Shown: piece after piece, positions 1 to 7,250 of the stretch
How positions within the stretch are numbered: the first letter of the stretch is position 1
How the letters are laid out: each line of letters opens with the position of its first letter
Assembly: GCA_947176115.1 (NCBI GenBank)
Contig: CAMWPK010000014.1
Location: forward strand, 1 to 16,905
From: an uncultured Clostridia bacterium
GTDB taxonomy: Bacteria; Bacillota; Clostridia; Christensenellales; UBA3700
DNA: 16,905 nt
Direction: 5' to 3'
Made by a program: the position numbers and the translations under genes
The notes under the pieces: model-generated
The model's input: only the letters and a program-made list of their open reading frames with translations
Database searches by the model: none
Told to the model about the DNA's origin: nothing

Positions 1-1
1 T

Positions 2-1498
2 ATTATATCCGTCATTATCGGCTCGGCATTCGGTTTTTATGCGTTGGGCGTAAACTACGGCAAGACGGTTATCACTCTTGACGAAACCCAAACGTATCAA
101 ATTTTCCAAGGCTTTGGCGCGTCGTCTGCGTGGGTATATCAGTCTTTCGGTTTGTCTGAAAATACCACGTTAAAAGACGATACCATGGAAGCGCTTTACG
201 GCGATAGCGGTCTTGAACTTAACACTTTTAGATACAACGTCGGCGCCGGCGGAGTAGAAGTAGATACGTACGAAGACCCTTTGCGCGGAGCGGAAAGTTT
301 CTTTATTGCGGAGAGATTCACCGGCGATTATTCGGTCTTTGCCGACGAGAGTAATTATGACTTTACGAAAGATAGGGGAGTAAGAGAACTCTTTGATAAA
401 GCTCTTTCGCTCGGCAATATAAAAGAAGTGGTGTTTTTTGCCAATTCACCGCATTATCTTATGACGAAAAACGGCAAGACGCACGGCGAGGAGAAATTGC
501 AAAACAACCTCAAGGAAGAGTGTTATACGGCGTTTTCGAAATATATGCTCGTCATAGTAAATTATCTTTACAAAAATTACGTATGCAAGTACAACCCTAA
601 TATTAAAATAAAGATTTCGCCCGTCAATGAACCTCAATGGGATTGGGGCGGAAGCAACGCTACTCAAGAGGGCTGTCATTACGATCCCAAGCAACTTGCA
701 AAGTTCTACGATACGTTCTACAAAGAGCTTACACAATACAATGAAAAAAATTCTACTAATTTCAGTATGGATATATTTGAGAGCGGTAATTATAAGTTTA
801 CCGAGCGCAAGACGAAGTTTAAGACTTATATAAACGAGTTTTCAAAATATGATTGGTTTGACGAATTAGACTGCATGTCTCTGCACTCATACGGCACGGA
901 TATTGAAAAAATGCCACGTGTGATATTCAATAATTACGCAAAAAACAAACTTTCGGGAAAAGGTGTCAGCGTAAGCGAGTATTGCGTTATGAAAAGCGGA
1001 ATCAGCGAAAGTATAGATATGGGAATATATTCTGCAAAAGTTTTACTACGCGATCTCAAGATGATTGACGCGGTAAGTTGGAATTATTGGCTGTCGCTAT
1101 CGCATAAAAACTACAATTACGAAGACGGTCTTTTGTATTGGGACGGAGCAGACAGCGTCTGGTCAACGAGAAGATATTATACGGTGGGACAGTTCTCAAA
1201 ATATATCACTGAGGGAAGCGTACGCATAAGCGCGGACTATAACGATTCTTTTGGTATCAACGGCGTTGAGTGCGTCGCATTCAAAAGATTAGACGGCAGT
1301 ATAGTTTTTGTTGTTATCAACGACAGCAAGAGAGATAAACAGATAAAGATCAAGGGCGGATACGAAAATATCCAAGAGATAGTTACTACCCAAACTCTAA
1401 ATTGGGCAACGCAAGAATATAAATACGGCGGATATATCACGTCAAAGGCAAAGTCTGTCACGACTTATATAATGACGAATCCAACGATAGAGGGATAA
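2..1498 (+). CDS. GH30-type glycoside hydrolase, secreted or anchored (5'-partial)
   Basis: The reading frame is open to the left edge. The first visible codons encode a hydrophobic stretch (IISVIIGSAFGFYALGV), the end of a signal peptide or anchor, so the true start lies outside the window and the TTG at 44 is not the start. The mature part has the clan GH-A pattern: a GFGASSAW segment near the first strand, ANSPHYLMT in mid-barrel, NEPQW carrying the presumed acid/base Glu (codon 629-631), a QEGCHY segment, and SEYC carrying the presumed nucleophile Glu (codon 977-979). A C-terminal beta-sandwich follows, with GQFSKYI..GSVRIS and SVTTYIM. This order fits GH30, and NEPQW plus QEGCHY recalls endo-beta-1,6-galactanases of that family. 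The substrate is inferred only. The next gene is a close paralogue starting one base after this stop codon. Confidence 0.8.
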   Translation: MISVIIGSAFGFYALGVNYGKTVITLDETQTYQIFQGFGASSAWVYQSFGLSENTTLKDDTMEALYGDSGLELNTFRYNVGAGGVEVDTYEDPLRGAESFFIAERFTGDYSVFADESNYDFTKDRGVRELFDKALSLGNIKEVVFFANSPHYLMTKNGKTHGEEKLQNNLKEECYTAFSKYMLVIVNYLYKNYVCKYNPNIKIKISPVNEPQWDWGGSNATQEGCHYDPKQLAKFYDTFYKELTQYNEKNSTNFSMDIFESGNYKFTERKTKFKTYINEFSKYDWFDELDCMSLHSYGTDIEKMPRVIFNNYAKNKLSGKGVSVSEYCVMKSGISESIDMGIYSAKVLLRDLKMIDAVSWNYWLSLSHKNYNYEDGLLYWDGADSVWSTRRYYTVGQFSKYITEGSVRISADYNDSFGINGVECVAFKRLDGSIVFVVINDSKRDKQIKIKGGYENIQEIVTTQTLNWATQEYKYGGYITSKAKSVTTYIMTNPTIEG

Positions 1499-3061
1499 AT
1501 GAAAAAGAAAAGAGTATTGAAAGCCATCGCTTGTTTGACTTGCGCCGTTGCGCTGGTGGGATGCGTATTGGGAATATATTCTTTGGCGGTAGTCTTTGGG
1601 ACGACTACTATCTCGCTGGATACTTCTAAGCGCTACCAGACTATGGAAGGCTTTGGAGCATCGTCGGCTTGGATATATCAAGACCTAGGTCTGCTTGAGG
1701 ACGAAAGTTTTAAGGATACGGCTATGGAAATGCTCTACGGCGATAGCGGACTTGCGCTCAATATCTTTCGATATAACGTCGGCGCCGGCGGAGTAGAAGT
1801 AGACAACTATGAGGATTCTGTGAGAGGAGCGGAATCGTTTTTTGTCGCTGACAACTTTGACGGAGATTATAGCGTATTTGCCAACGAGAGCAACTATGAC
1901 TTTGAAAATAGAGATCAAGCGGTGATCGATACCTTTGAAAGAGCGCTTTCGCTTGGCAATATAAACAAGGTGGTTTTCTTTGCCAATTCTCCGCATTATC
2001 TAATGACGCTCAACGGAAAGACGCACGGCGAAAAAGTATACGACAACAATCTCAAAGAAGAGTGCTACGAGGCGTTTTCGCAGTATATGCTTGTAATTGT
2101 CAATTATCTTTACGAAAATATCGTATGTAAGTACGATAAGGATATAGAAATACTTATATCGCCTGTCAACGAACCGCAATGGAAATGGGGCGGAGAGGAC
2201 GCTACGCAAGAAGGCTGTCACTATGACCCAAAACCGCTTGCCAAGTTCTACGATACTTTTTATAGCCAACTCAAAGAATTTAATTTGTCACACAATACCA
2301 AGTTTGAGATGGATATTTTCGAGAGCGGAAATTACAAGATGATTCTCTCCACTCGCACTAAGTTCAACGAGTATATGACGGAATTTGAAAAATATGAGTT
2401 TTTTGAGGACGTAACGCATATATCATTGCACTCTTACGGCGCGACTACGTCGGTGTTCTATAGAGAACTCTTTGCGGATTATATGGCAAAGTATTATCCC
2501 AATATCAGCGTGAGTATGAGCGAATACTGTACGTTGGAGTGGGGCTTAGAGCCTACTTTGATAGGCGTAGATCCTACTATGACCATGGGATTCAAATGCG
2601 GAAAAGTAATTATGCGAGATATTAATATGCTCAACGTAACCGATTGGAGTTGGTGGCTGTCGATAGCGAGAGGCGGATATGAGGACGGACTTGTCTATTG
2701 GCTTACAGACGAAGACGGAACGCAATTACTTCAGGTCAGCAAGAGATATTACGTCATGAAGCACTTTTCCAATCATATTAAGCGCGGTAGCGTCAGAATT
2801 TCTTCCAACTACAGCGACTTTTTAGGTATCAACGGTGTAGAGTGTTGCGCTTTCAAAAACCCCGACGACAGCATTAGTGTAATTGTACTCAATGACAGTA
2901 ATAGGTCGCGCAAAATCAATTTGAAAGGTTTGAGCGGATATAAGACAGTCAAAGAAGTTTTGACGGACGATAACGTAGATTGGCAAGTCAGAGAGTATGA
3001 GTTTGGCGGAAGCGTCAATATCATGCCAAATTCAATTATGACTTTCGTCTTGACGAAGTAA
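1499..3061 (+). CDS. GH30-type glycoside hydrolase, tandem paralogue
   Basis: A 520-residue extracytoplasmic glycosidase. The N-terminus (KKKR, then hydrophobic residues to about 33) is a signal peptide or anchor. LVGC at 19-22 resembles a lipobox, but the hydrophobic run continues past the Cys, so an uncleaved anchor is equally possible. GFGASSAW starts the barrel, Glu225 in NEPQW is the likely acid/base and Glu342 in SEYC the likely nucleophile. The last ~100 residues form the GH30 side beta-sandwich (MKHFSNHI..GSVRIS to SIMTFVLT). It aligns along its whole length with the upstream gene, and 29 nt are identical between 236-264 and 1775-1803. The ATG abuts the upstream stop, with GAGGG at 1490-1494 as ribosome binding site inside the previous gene, so the two are co-transcribed and probably translationally coupled. 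Cleavage of beta-1,6-galactan is possible but unproven. Confidence 0.82.
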   Translation: MKKKRVLKAIACLTCAVALVGCVLGIYSLAVVFGTTTISLDTSKRYQTMEGFGASSAWIYQDLGLLEDESFKDTAMEMLYGDSGLALNIFRYNVGAGGVEVDNYEDSVRGAESFFVADNFDGDYSVFANESNYDFENRDQAVIDTFERALSLGNINKVVFFANSPHYLMTLNGKTHGEKVYDNNLKEECYEAFSQYMLVIVNYLYENIVCKYDKDIEILISPVNEPQWKWGGEDATQEGCHYDPKPLAKFYDTFYSQLKEFNLSHNTKFEMDIFESGNYKMILSTRTKFNEYMTEFEKYEFFEDVTHISLHSYGATTSVFYRELFADYMAKYYPNISVSMSEYCTLEWGLEPTLIGVDPTMTMGFKCGKVIMRDINMLNVTDWSWWLSIARGGYEDGLVYWLTDEDGTQLLQVSKRYYVMKHFSNHIKRGSVRISSNYSDFLGINGVECCAFKNPDDSISVIVLNDSNRSRKINLKGLSGYKTVKEVLTDDNVDWQVREYEFGGSVNIMPNSIMTFVLTK

Positions 3062-3077
3062 CTATTGATGTCTTTGT

Positions 3078-3106
3078 TTGTAAAAATATCAAATAAGTGG
3101 TAGAAT
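3078..3106 (+). promoter_or_regulatory. Sigma-A-type promoter for the GTPase pair
   Basis: A -35 box TTGTAA (3078-3083) and a TG-extended -10 box TAGAAT (3101-3106, TG at 3098-3099) are 17 bases apart, in the short gap after the glycosidase pair and before the first GTPase. No Zur-like palindrome was recognised here. Confidence 0.55.
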
Positions 3107-3153
3107 ATATAAGCAGGAAAATAATTAAATAAAGTTTTATAGCGAGGTGAAAT

Positions 3154-4278
3154 ATGCTAAAAATTGATATAATTTCAGGATTTTTGGGAGCAGGCAAGAC
3201 GACTTTGATAAAGAAGTTGTTGTCTTCAGCTCTTAAGGGACAGAAGATTGTGCTTATAGAAAACGAGTTTGGAGATATAGGCATAGACGGCGGATTTTTG
3301 AAAGACGCAGGTATACAAATTAATGAAATGAACAGCGGTTGTATTTGCTGTTCGTTAGTTGGCGACTTTAAGAAAGCGCTTAACAAAGTATATACGGAGT
3401 ATGCTCCTGACAGAATAGTCATAGAGCCGTCCGGCGTAGGTAAGTTGAGCGACGTATTGCAAGCCGTTTTGTCGGCTGAGCTTCCCAACAGCGAAATATC
3501 GTCGTTGACAGCAGTCGTAGACGCAAAGAAGTGTAAGATGTATATGAAGAATTTCGGCGAGTTCTACAAAAATCAAATCGAGCAGGCGAAGTGTGTCGTA
3601 TTGTCGCACACGACGGATATTTCCGAGGACAAGCTACAGTACTGTCTTGATACCGTCAAGTCGCTAAACGAGAAAGCCGTAATAGTCGCTACGCCTTGGG
3701 AAGAGATAGAGGGCGAGAAGATTTTCGACGCAATGACTAATGCTCAATCGCTCGCAGGCGAGTTGAAGAAACTCGAAGAAGAGGAAGTTTGCCCGGTATG
3801 TGGCGGACATCATCACCATGATCACGAGCATGGGCATGAACATCATCATCACGACCATGACGAAGAGTGCGGTTGCGGACACCATCACGACCATCACCAC
3901 GAGCACGAGCATGAACATGAACATGAGCACGAGCACCATCACCACGGACATGGAGAAGAGTGTAGTTGCGGACATCACCACCATCACGGACACGACGCTG
4001 ACGAAGTGTTTACAAGCTGGGGAGTAGAAACGACTTGCAAGTATACTCAAGAGAGAATCAAGACTATTTTGGAGAGTTTGGACAGCGGAGAATACGGCGC
4101 AATATTGAGAGCAAAAGGTATTGTCAGCTCTCAAGACGGCAAGTGGATACACTTTGACTACGTACCTGAAGAAGTTGACGTTAGATACGGCGGAGGGGAA
4201 GTTATTGGCAGAATATGCGTAATCGGAAGCAAGATAAATCAAGAAAAACTTATTGAGCTCTTTGGCGTAAAGGCTTGA
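3154..4278 (+). CDS. G3E (CobW/P47K) GTPase with His/Cys-rich metal loop
   Basis: A 374-residue GTPase of the CobW/UreG/HypB class, which delivers metal ions to proteins or cofactors. The Walker A motif GFLGAGKTT is at 9-17, the family metal motif SGCICCS at 61-67 (Cys63, Cys65, Cys66) and Walker B with IEPSG near 87-94. The guanine-specificity position reads HTTD (152-155) instead of NKxD. Residues 213-280 form a metal-binding insert with 34 His between 219 and 280, plus three Cys pairs (213/216, 239/241, 270/272). The CobW C-terminal domain runs from about 286 to the end. The start is fixed by GAGGTGA at 3144-3150, four bases before the ATG. The next gene follows after 15 bases and encodes a second GTPase of the same class, so they form an operon. 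The metal is likely zinc, possibly nickel or cobalt, which is inferred from the His loop. Confidence 0.9.
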   Translation: MLKIDIISGFLGAGKTTLIKKLLSSALKGQKIVLIENEFGDIGIDGGFLKDAGIQINEMNSGCICCSLVGDFKKALNKVYTEYAPDRIVIEPSGVGKLSDVLQAVLSAELPNSEISSLTAVVDAKKCKMYMKNFGEFYKNQIEQAKCVVLSHTTDISEDKLQYCLDTVKSLNEKAVIVATPWEEIEGEKIFDAMTNAQSLAGELKKLEEEEVCPVCGGHHHHDHEHGHEHHHHDHDEECGCGHHHDHHHEHEHEHEHEHEHHHHGHGEECSCGHHHHHGHDADEVFTSWGVETTCKYTQERIKTILESLDSGEYGAILRAKGIVSSQDGKWIHFDYVPEEVDVRYGGGEVIGRICVIGSKINQEKLIELFGVKA

Positions 4279-4293
4279 TAAAAGGATAGGCAA

Positions 4294-5232
4294 ATGGAGA
4301 TACCTGTATATTTATTCACGGGATTTTTGGAGAGCGGAAAGACCAAGTTCATTCAAGAAATGATGACGGACGATAGGTTCAACGAGGGCGAGAAGACTTT
4401 GCTTCTTGTCTTTGAAGAGGGCGAAGAGGAGTATCAGCCTAAGTATTTTGCATCTGACAACGTGCATATCGAATACGTTGAGGATATAGCCGACATAAAT
4501 GACGAAGTGCTTGAAGTAATCGCAAAGAAACACGGCATTCAGCGAGTAATCGTAGAGTACAACGGAATGTTGGAAGTAGGTAAGTTTTTAGACGTAATGC
4601 CGTCAAATTGGGTATTGGCGCAAGTACTTATGATTGCCGACAGCAATACTTTCTTAAACTTCAATGCTAATATGCGTCAACTGACTTTTGATAAAATGCA
4701 ATCTAGCGAAGCCGTTATTTTCAATCGTTTTGACAATTCTAAAGACAAAATGGAATTTCACAAAATCGTAAGGACGGCAGGTAGAAAAATTGATATACTC
4801 TACGAATACAAGGACGGGCACGTCGAGCCGGACAATATACCCGACCCGTTGCCGTACGACCTAAATACGCCTATAGTCGAGATAAAAGACGAGGATTATG
4901 CAGAGTTTTACAGAGATATTTGCGAAGAGGGCGATAAGTATGACGGCAAAATATTGTCATTTAAGGGCATTGTGGCAGTAGACGACACCTTGCCGAAGAA
5001 TACTATCGTGCTTGGCAGACATATTATGACGTGTTGTGAAGCGGATATCTTCTACGGCGCTTTCGTATGCGAATACAAGCAGGTTATAGCTCTTAAAAAA
5101 CGAGATTGGGTAAAGATTACCGCAAAAGTTAAATTCAGAAAACATGAAGTATACGAGGGAGTAGGTCCTGTATTTGAGGCTATGTCTATCGAAAAGACGG
5201 CAAAGCCTGAGCAAGAGTTGGCGACATTTTAA
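4294..5232 (+). CDS. Divergent CobW-like GTPase fused to a YcgQ/DUF1980-like domain
   Basis: 312 residues. The N-terminal half is a G3E GTPase: Walker A GFLESGKT at 10-17, a Walker B-like VIVEYNGM at 85-92 and a guanine motif NRFD at 144-147. The CxCC metal motif of CobW proteins is missing; the equivalent region is acidic (EEGEEEY, 41-47). From about 195 the CobW C-domain is replaced by a region resembling the TIGR03943/YcgQ (DUF1980) C-terminus: a KYDGKILSFKGIV strand, a KNTIVLGRHIMTCC segment with Cys247-Cys248, Cys259, and DWVKITAKVKF. In Firmicutes, YcgQ-type proteins partner a membrane permease, and such genes often lie near CobW proteins. A role with the preceding GTPase in metal handling is inferred. 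The ribosome binding site is AAAGGA at 4281-4286. Fold assignments rest on motif recognition only. Confidence 0.72.
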   Translation: MEIPVYLFTGFLESGKTKFIQEMMTDDRFNEGEKTLLLVFEEGEEEYQPKYFASDNVHIEYVEDIADINDEVLEVIAKKHGIQRVIVEYNGMLEVGKFLDVMPSNWVLAQVLMIADSNTFLNFNANMRQLTFDKMQSSEAVIFNRFDNSKDKMEFHKIVRTAGRKIDILYEYKDGHVEPDNIPDPLPYDLNTPIVEIKDEDYAEFYRDICEEGDKYDGKILSFKGIVAVDDTLPKNTIVLGRHIMTCCEADIFYGAFVCEYKQVIALKKRDWVKITAKVKFRKHEVYEGVGPVFEAMSIEKTAKPEQELATF

Positions 5233-5246
5233 GACAGAGATTCTTG

Positions 5247-5383
5247 TTAAGTTTGTACGGTAGCCTTGCTACTGATTTGCGCATTAAGTTCGCTTCGCCT
5301 CTTGACGTACATATAGTACGCCTGCGATTCGAATCCTTCTTACTACGCGAATTACTGACGCAATCTTGCTCGTACTTACTTAA
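5247..5383. repeat. Long imperfect palindrome (intergenic hairpin element)
   Basis: The outer arms 5247-5259 and 5371-5383 match at 11 of 13 paired positions. The centre is a perfect 5-bp inverted repeat with a 5-base loop (CGTAC ATATA GTACG, 5306-5320). The flanks between them (5260-5305 and 5321-5370) also align imperfectly in inverted orientation (TTGC, TAAG, TTCG blocks). There is no T-run, so it is not a simple terminator, and no ORF is inside. It resembles a palindromic intergenic repeat or MITE-like element, or a folded 3'UTR of the GTPase operon. Whether it recurs in the genome cannot be seen here. Confidence 0.6.
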
Positions 5384-5473
5384 CTCGAAGCTCTAAAGGA
5401 GAATTCTACTTTGGCAGGATTCCTTGAATAGGTAGATTCGTATTAATAAATTTAATTATAGGAGAATACATAA

Positions 5474-5980
5474 ATGCAGAAAATAGCAAAATTTCACAAA
5501 GTTTCATTTGAACAATTTAAGAAAGATTGGATTGACACGTTTGGCGATGGCGATGACGTAAAGGCGATTTACGATAATATCAAGTTGCCAAAGAGGGCGA
5601 CGACGGGTTCGGCAGGGTATGACTTTTTTGCCCCTGTTAAGATAGAGCTTGAGCCTAACCAAACCATTAAGATTCCTACAGGTATTCGCGTTGAGATTGA
5701 AGAGAATTGGGTACTTAAATGTTATCCGAGAAGCGGACTGGGCTTTAAGTTTAGATTGCAACTCAACAATACTGTCGGTATTATCGACAGCGACTATTTC
5801 CACTCTTCCAACGAGGGACATATTTTCTGCAAACTTACCAACGCTACAAATGAGGAAAAGAGAGTGGTAGTCAACCAAGGCGACGGCTTTATTCAAGGTA
5901 TATTTATAGAGTACGGCATTACCGTAGACGATGAAGTCAGCGCAAAGCGCGACGGAGGATTCGGCTCAACGACAAAATAA
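5474..5980 (+). CDS. dut: dUTP diphosphatase (dUTPase), trimeric type
   Basis: A 168-residue cytoplasmic enzyme that hydrolyses dUTP to dUMP and pyrophosphate, keeping uracil out of DNA and feeding dTMP synthesis. All five trimeric dUTPase motifs are present in order: TGSAGYDFFAP (44-54), PRSGLG (85-90), GIIDSDY (102-108, with the catalytic-type Asp105), QGDGFIQGIF (135-144) and the C-terminal arm RDGGFGSTTK (159-168). Motif III is followed by FHSSNEGHI in place of the shorter YRGEI, a variant I recognise from Firmicutes and phage enzymes. The start is set by AGGAG at 5460-5464. It stands alone between the palindrome and a clear terminator. A promoter is only tentatively visible (TTGGCA at 5411 with TAGATT at 5433, or TTGAAT at 5424 with TAAATT at 5447). 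Confidence 0.93.
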   Translation: MQKIAKFHKVSFEQFKKDWIDTFGDGDDVKAIYDNIKLPKRATTGSAGYDFFAPVKIELEPNQTIKIPTGIRVEIEENWVLKCYPRSGLGFKFRLQLNNTVGIIDSDYFHSSNEGHIFCKLTNATNEEKRVVVNQGDGFIQGIFIEYGITVDDEVSAKRDGGFGSTTK

Positions 5981-6006
5981 AGAATTTGATTTAAGTAAGA
6001 AATGCG

Positions 6007-6045
6007 ACAGCGGAAAAGGCAAACCTATTCCGCTGTTTTTTATTT
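6007..6045 (+). terminator. Rho-independent terminator of dut
   Basis: A 9-bp stem ACAGCGGAA (6007-6015) pairs with TTCCGCTGT (6028-6036). The loop can add GG/CC pairs. The stem runs into TTTTTT-A-TTT. Confidence 0.9.
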
Positions 6046-6074
6046 GATAAATACTGTCTATTTTACGTTAGGTA

Positions 6075-6103
6075 TTGTAATTACGAAAAAGTTATGTTAG
6101 ACT
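6075..6103 (+). promoter_or_regulatory. Candidate promoter of the lipoprotein gene
   Basis: TTGTAA (6075-6080), a 17-base spacer, then TAGACT (6098-6103) preceded by TGT, a TG-extended -10. The same -35 word and spacing are used at 3078-3106. The predicted leader is only about 17 bases. Confidence 0.42.
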
Positions 6104-6126
6104 TTAGTTGTAAAGGAGGGGGAATT

Positions 6127-6678
6127 ATGAAAAGGAAAATTTTAGTTTTTGTCACACTGTTATTGACGCTTTTGACAGTGGCGCTTTCTACGGCTTGCGT
6201 AGGCAGTTGGCAAAAAGCAGACCCGTTGAAAGATTATGATTTTTCCATAGACAATATAGTTGAAGTGCGTATTAGCAGTTCGCCTATGTATATAAACCTA
6301 CACGGTACCGTTTACGGTGTAAAGAAAGGAGAGAGCCAAGAAGGCGACGAAGCCATAAATGCTATTGCTGAAGCTTGGTCGGCTCTCAGACAAGACGCAG
6401 TTTTCAAAAAAGCTAAGAAGTATGACGGAATTACCACAGGCGGAACGTATTATTACGAGTGTATTTTTGCCGACGGCAGTTCTCTTAAACTGACGAGAGA
6501 CAGAGTAGACAATCTTTATTTCAATAACGGAAGCTCATTGAGGATTGCCTCTGAGTGCAACCTCGATTTTCTTCACAGTCAATATAAATTAATAATGCAA
6601 AGAGAGAACGTAGTGGGGCATATTTCTCAAGACCACGACGACAATTGCGACTGCGACCAACAGCTAACGCCGGAATAA
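6127..6678 (+). CDS. Small secreted lipoprotein, unknown function
   Basis: A 183-residue protein that I cannot assign to a family. The N-terminus MKRK plus a hydrophobic stretch and STAC ending at Cys24 is a lipoprotein-type signal, so it is probably anchored outside the membrane. The mature part alternates beta-prone segments (FSIDNIVEVRISSS, TYYYECIFADGSSLKL) and ends in a hydrophilic DHDDNCDCD-type tail that could bind a metal. The start chosen is the ATG at 6127, four bases after a very strong AAAGGAGGGGG at 6112-6122. An in-frame ATG at 6094 lies upstream of that site and would translate through it, so it is rejected. The gene is monocistronic: it has its own candidate promoter and a terminator 12 bases after the stop. 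No motif supports an enzymatic role. Confidence 0.78.
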   Translation: MKRKILVFVTLLLTLLTVALSTACVGSWQKADPLKDYDFSIDNIVEVRISSSPMYINLHGTVYGVKKGESQEGDEAINAIAEAWSALRQDAVFKKAKKYDGITTGGTYYYECIFADGSSLKLTRDRVDNLYFNNGSSLRIASECNLDFLHSQYKLIMQRENVVGHISQDHDDNCDCDQQLTPE

Positions 6679-6690
6679 GCTTAATAAAAC

Positions 6691-6719
6691 AAACGGGAGC
6701 AATTTGCTCCCGTTTTGTC
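6691..6719. terminator. Bidirectional terminator between lipoprotein gene and nrdG
   Basis: A 10-bp stem AAACGGGAGC (6691-6700) pairs with GCTCCCGTTT (6706-6715) around a 5-base loop. T-rich sequence follows on the + strand (TTTTGTCTTT) and on the - strand (TTTGTTTTATT), so it can end both converging transcripts. Confidence 0.88.
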
Positions 6720-6756
6720 TTTAGTATATATCGTGTTTCTTTTGTTGACAAAGTAT

Positions 6757-7248
6757 TTATTGCGCGTGCAGTACGACTTCACCTGTTTTGAGCGTAGATT
6801 GCACGTTGATAACTCTTTGGTTGGAAGAGCCTTTCCAATATAGTTTTGGGTCAAGAAGTTCGATTTTGAATTTGCCGTCTACCATTACGTCAAGATACTT
6901 TACTATATCCCAATCTTTTACTTCTTCCCACTCGTATCCGCTATAGAGCCATATAGTCTTTTTAGGATACTTTTTGCGTATTTCTTTTGCAAGCGCCGTT
7001 ACTGCGTCAATATTGGCAGGGTGGAGCGGATCTCCGCCCGAGAAAGTGATTCCCGATATGTACGACTTGTCCAGCTCGTCAAAAATCTCTTTCTTTTCAG
7101 CGTCAGTAAATTCAAGCCCGCCGTTTACGTCCCAAGTTATGGGATTTTGGCACTCTTTGCAGTGGTGGTTGCAACCTGCGACCCACAGAACTACTCTCAA
7201 TCCGTCGCCGTTGAGCATATCGTCTTTTGTAATATTGTGGTATCGCAT
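6757..7248 (-). CDS. nrdG: Anaerobic ribonucleotide reductase activase (radical SAM)
   Basis: A 163-residue radical SAM enzyme that installs the glycyl radical on NrdD using S-adenosylmethionine and a reduced [4Fe-4S] cluster. The cluster motif is Cys26-x3-Cys30-x2-Cys33 (CNHHCKECQNP) and the SAM-contact motif FSGGDPL is at 69-75. Its length is normal for NrdG. The ATG at 7248 lies two bases after the nrdD stop codon, so the pair is one operon and probably translationally coupled. It ends just before the bidirectional terminator at 6691-6719. The call is secure from the motifs and from its position next to nrdD. Confidence 0.95.
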   Translation of the reverse strand: MRYHNITKDDMLNGDGLRVVLWVAGCNHHCKECQNPITWDVNGGLEFTDAEKKEIFDELDKSYISGITFSGGDPLHPANIDAVTALAKEIRKKYPKKTIWLYSGYEWEEVKDWDIVKYLDVMVDGKFKIELLDPKLYWKGSSNQRVINVQSTLKTGEVVLHAQ

Positions 7249-7250
7249 AG

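Noticed and set aside
3062..3153. A Zur box or metal riboswitch ahead of the His-rich GTPase
   Set aside because: Looked for because of the likely zinc role, but no Zur-type palindrome and no folded leader is visible in this short gap.
3800..4027. Overlapping frames across the histidine-rich loop on both strands
   Set aside because: Repetitive CAC/CAT codons keep the other frames open. Their Met/Thr- or Val/Met-rich translations are by-products of the repeat.
5322..5345. A GATTCGAATCC word resembling a tRNA T-arm
   Set aside because: The flanking bases do not pair as a T-stem, and no acceptor, D-arm or anticodon arm can be built around it. It is part of the long palindrome.
6094..6126. Earlier in-frame ATG of the lipoprotein gene at 6094
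   Set aside because: It overlaps the -10 region and would translate through the strong AAAGGAGGGGG. The signal peptide begins properly at 6127.
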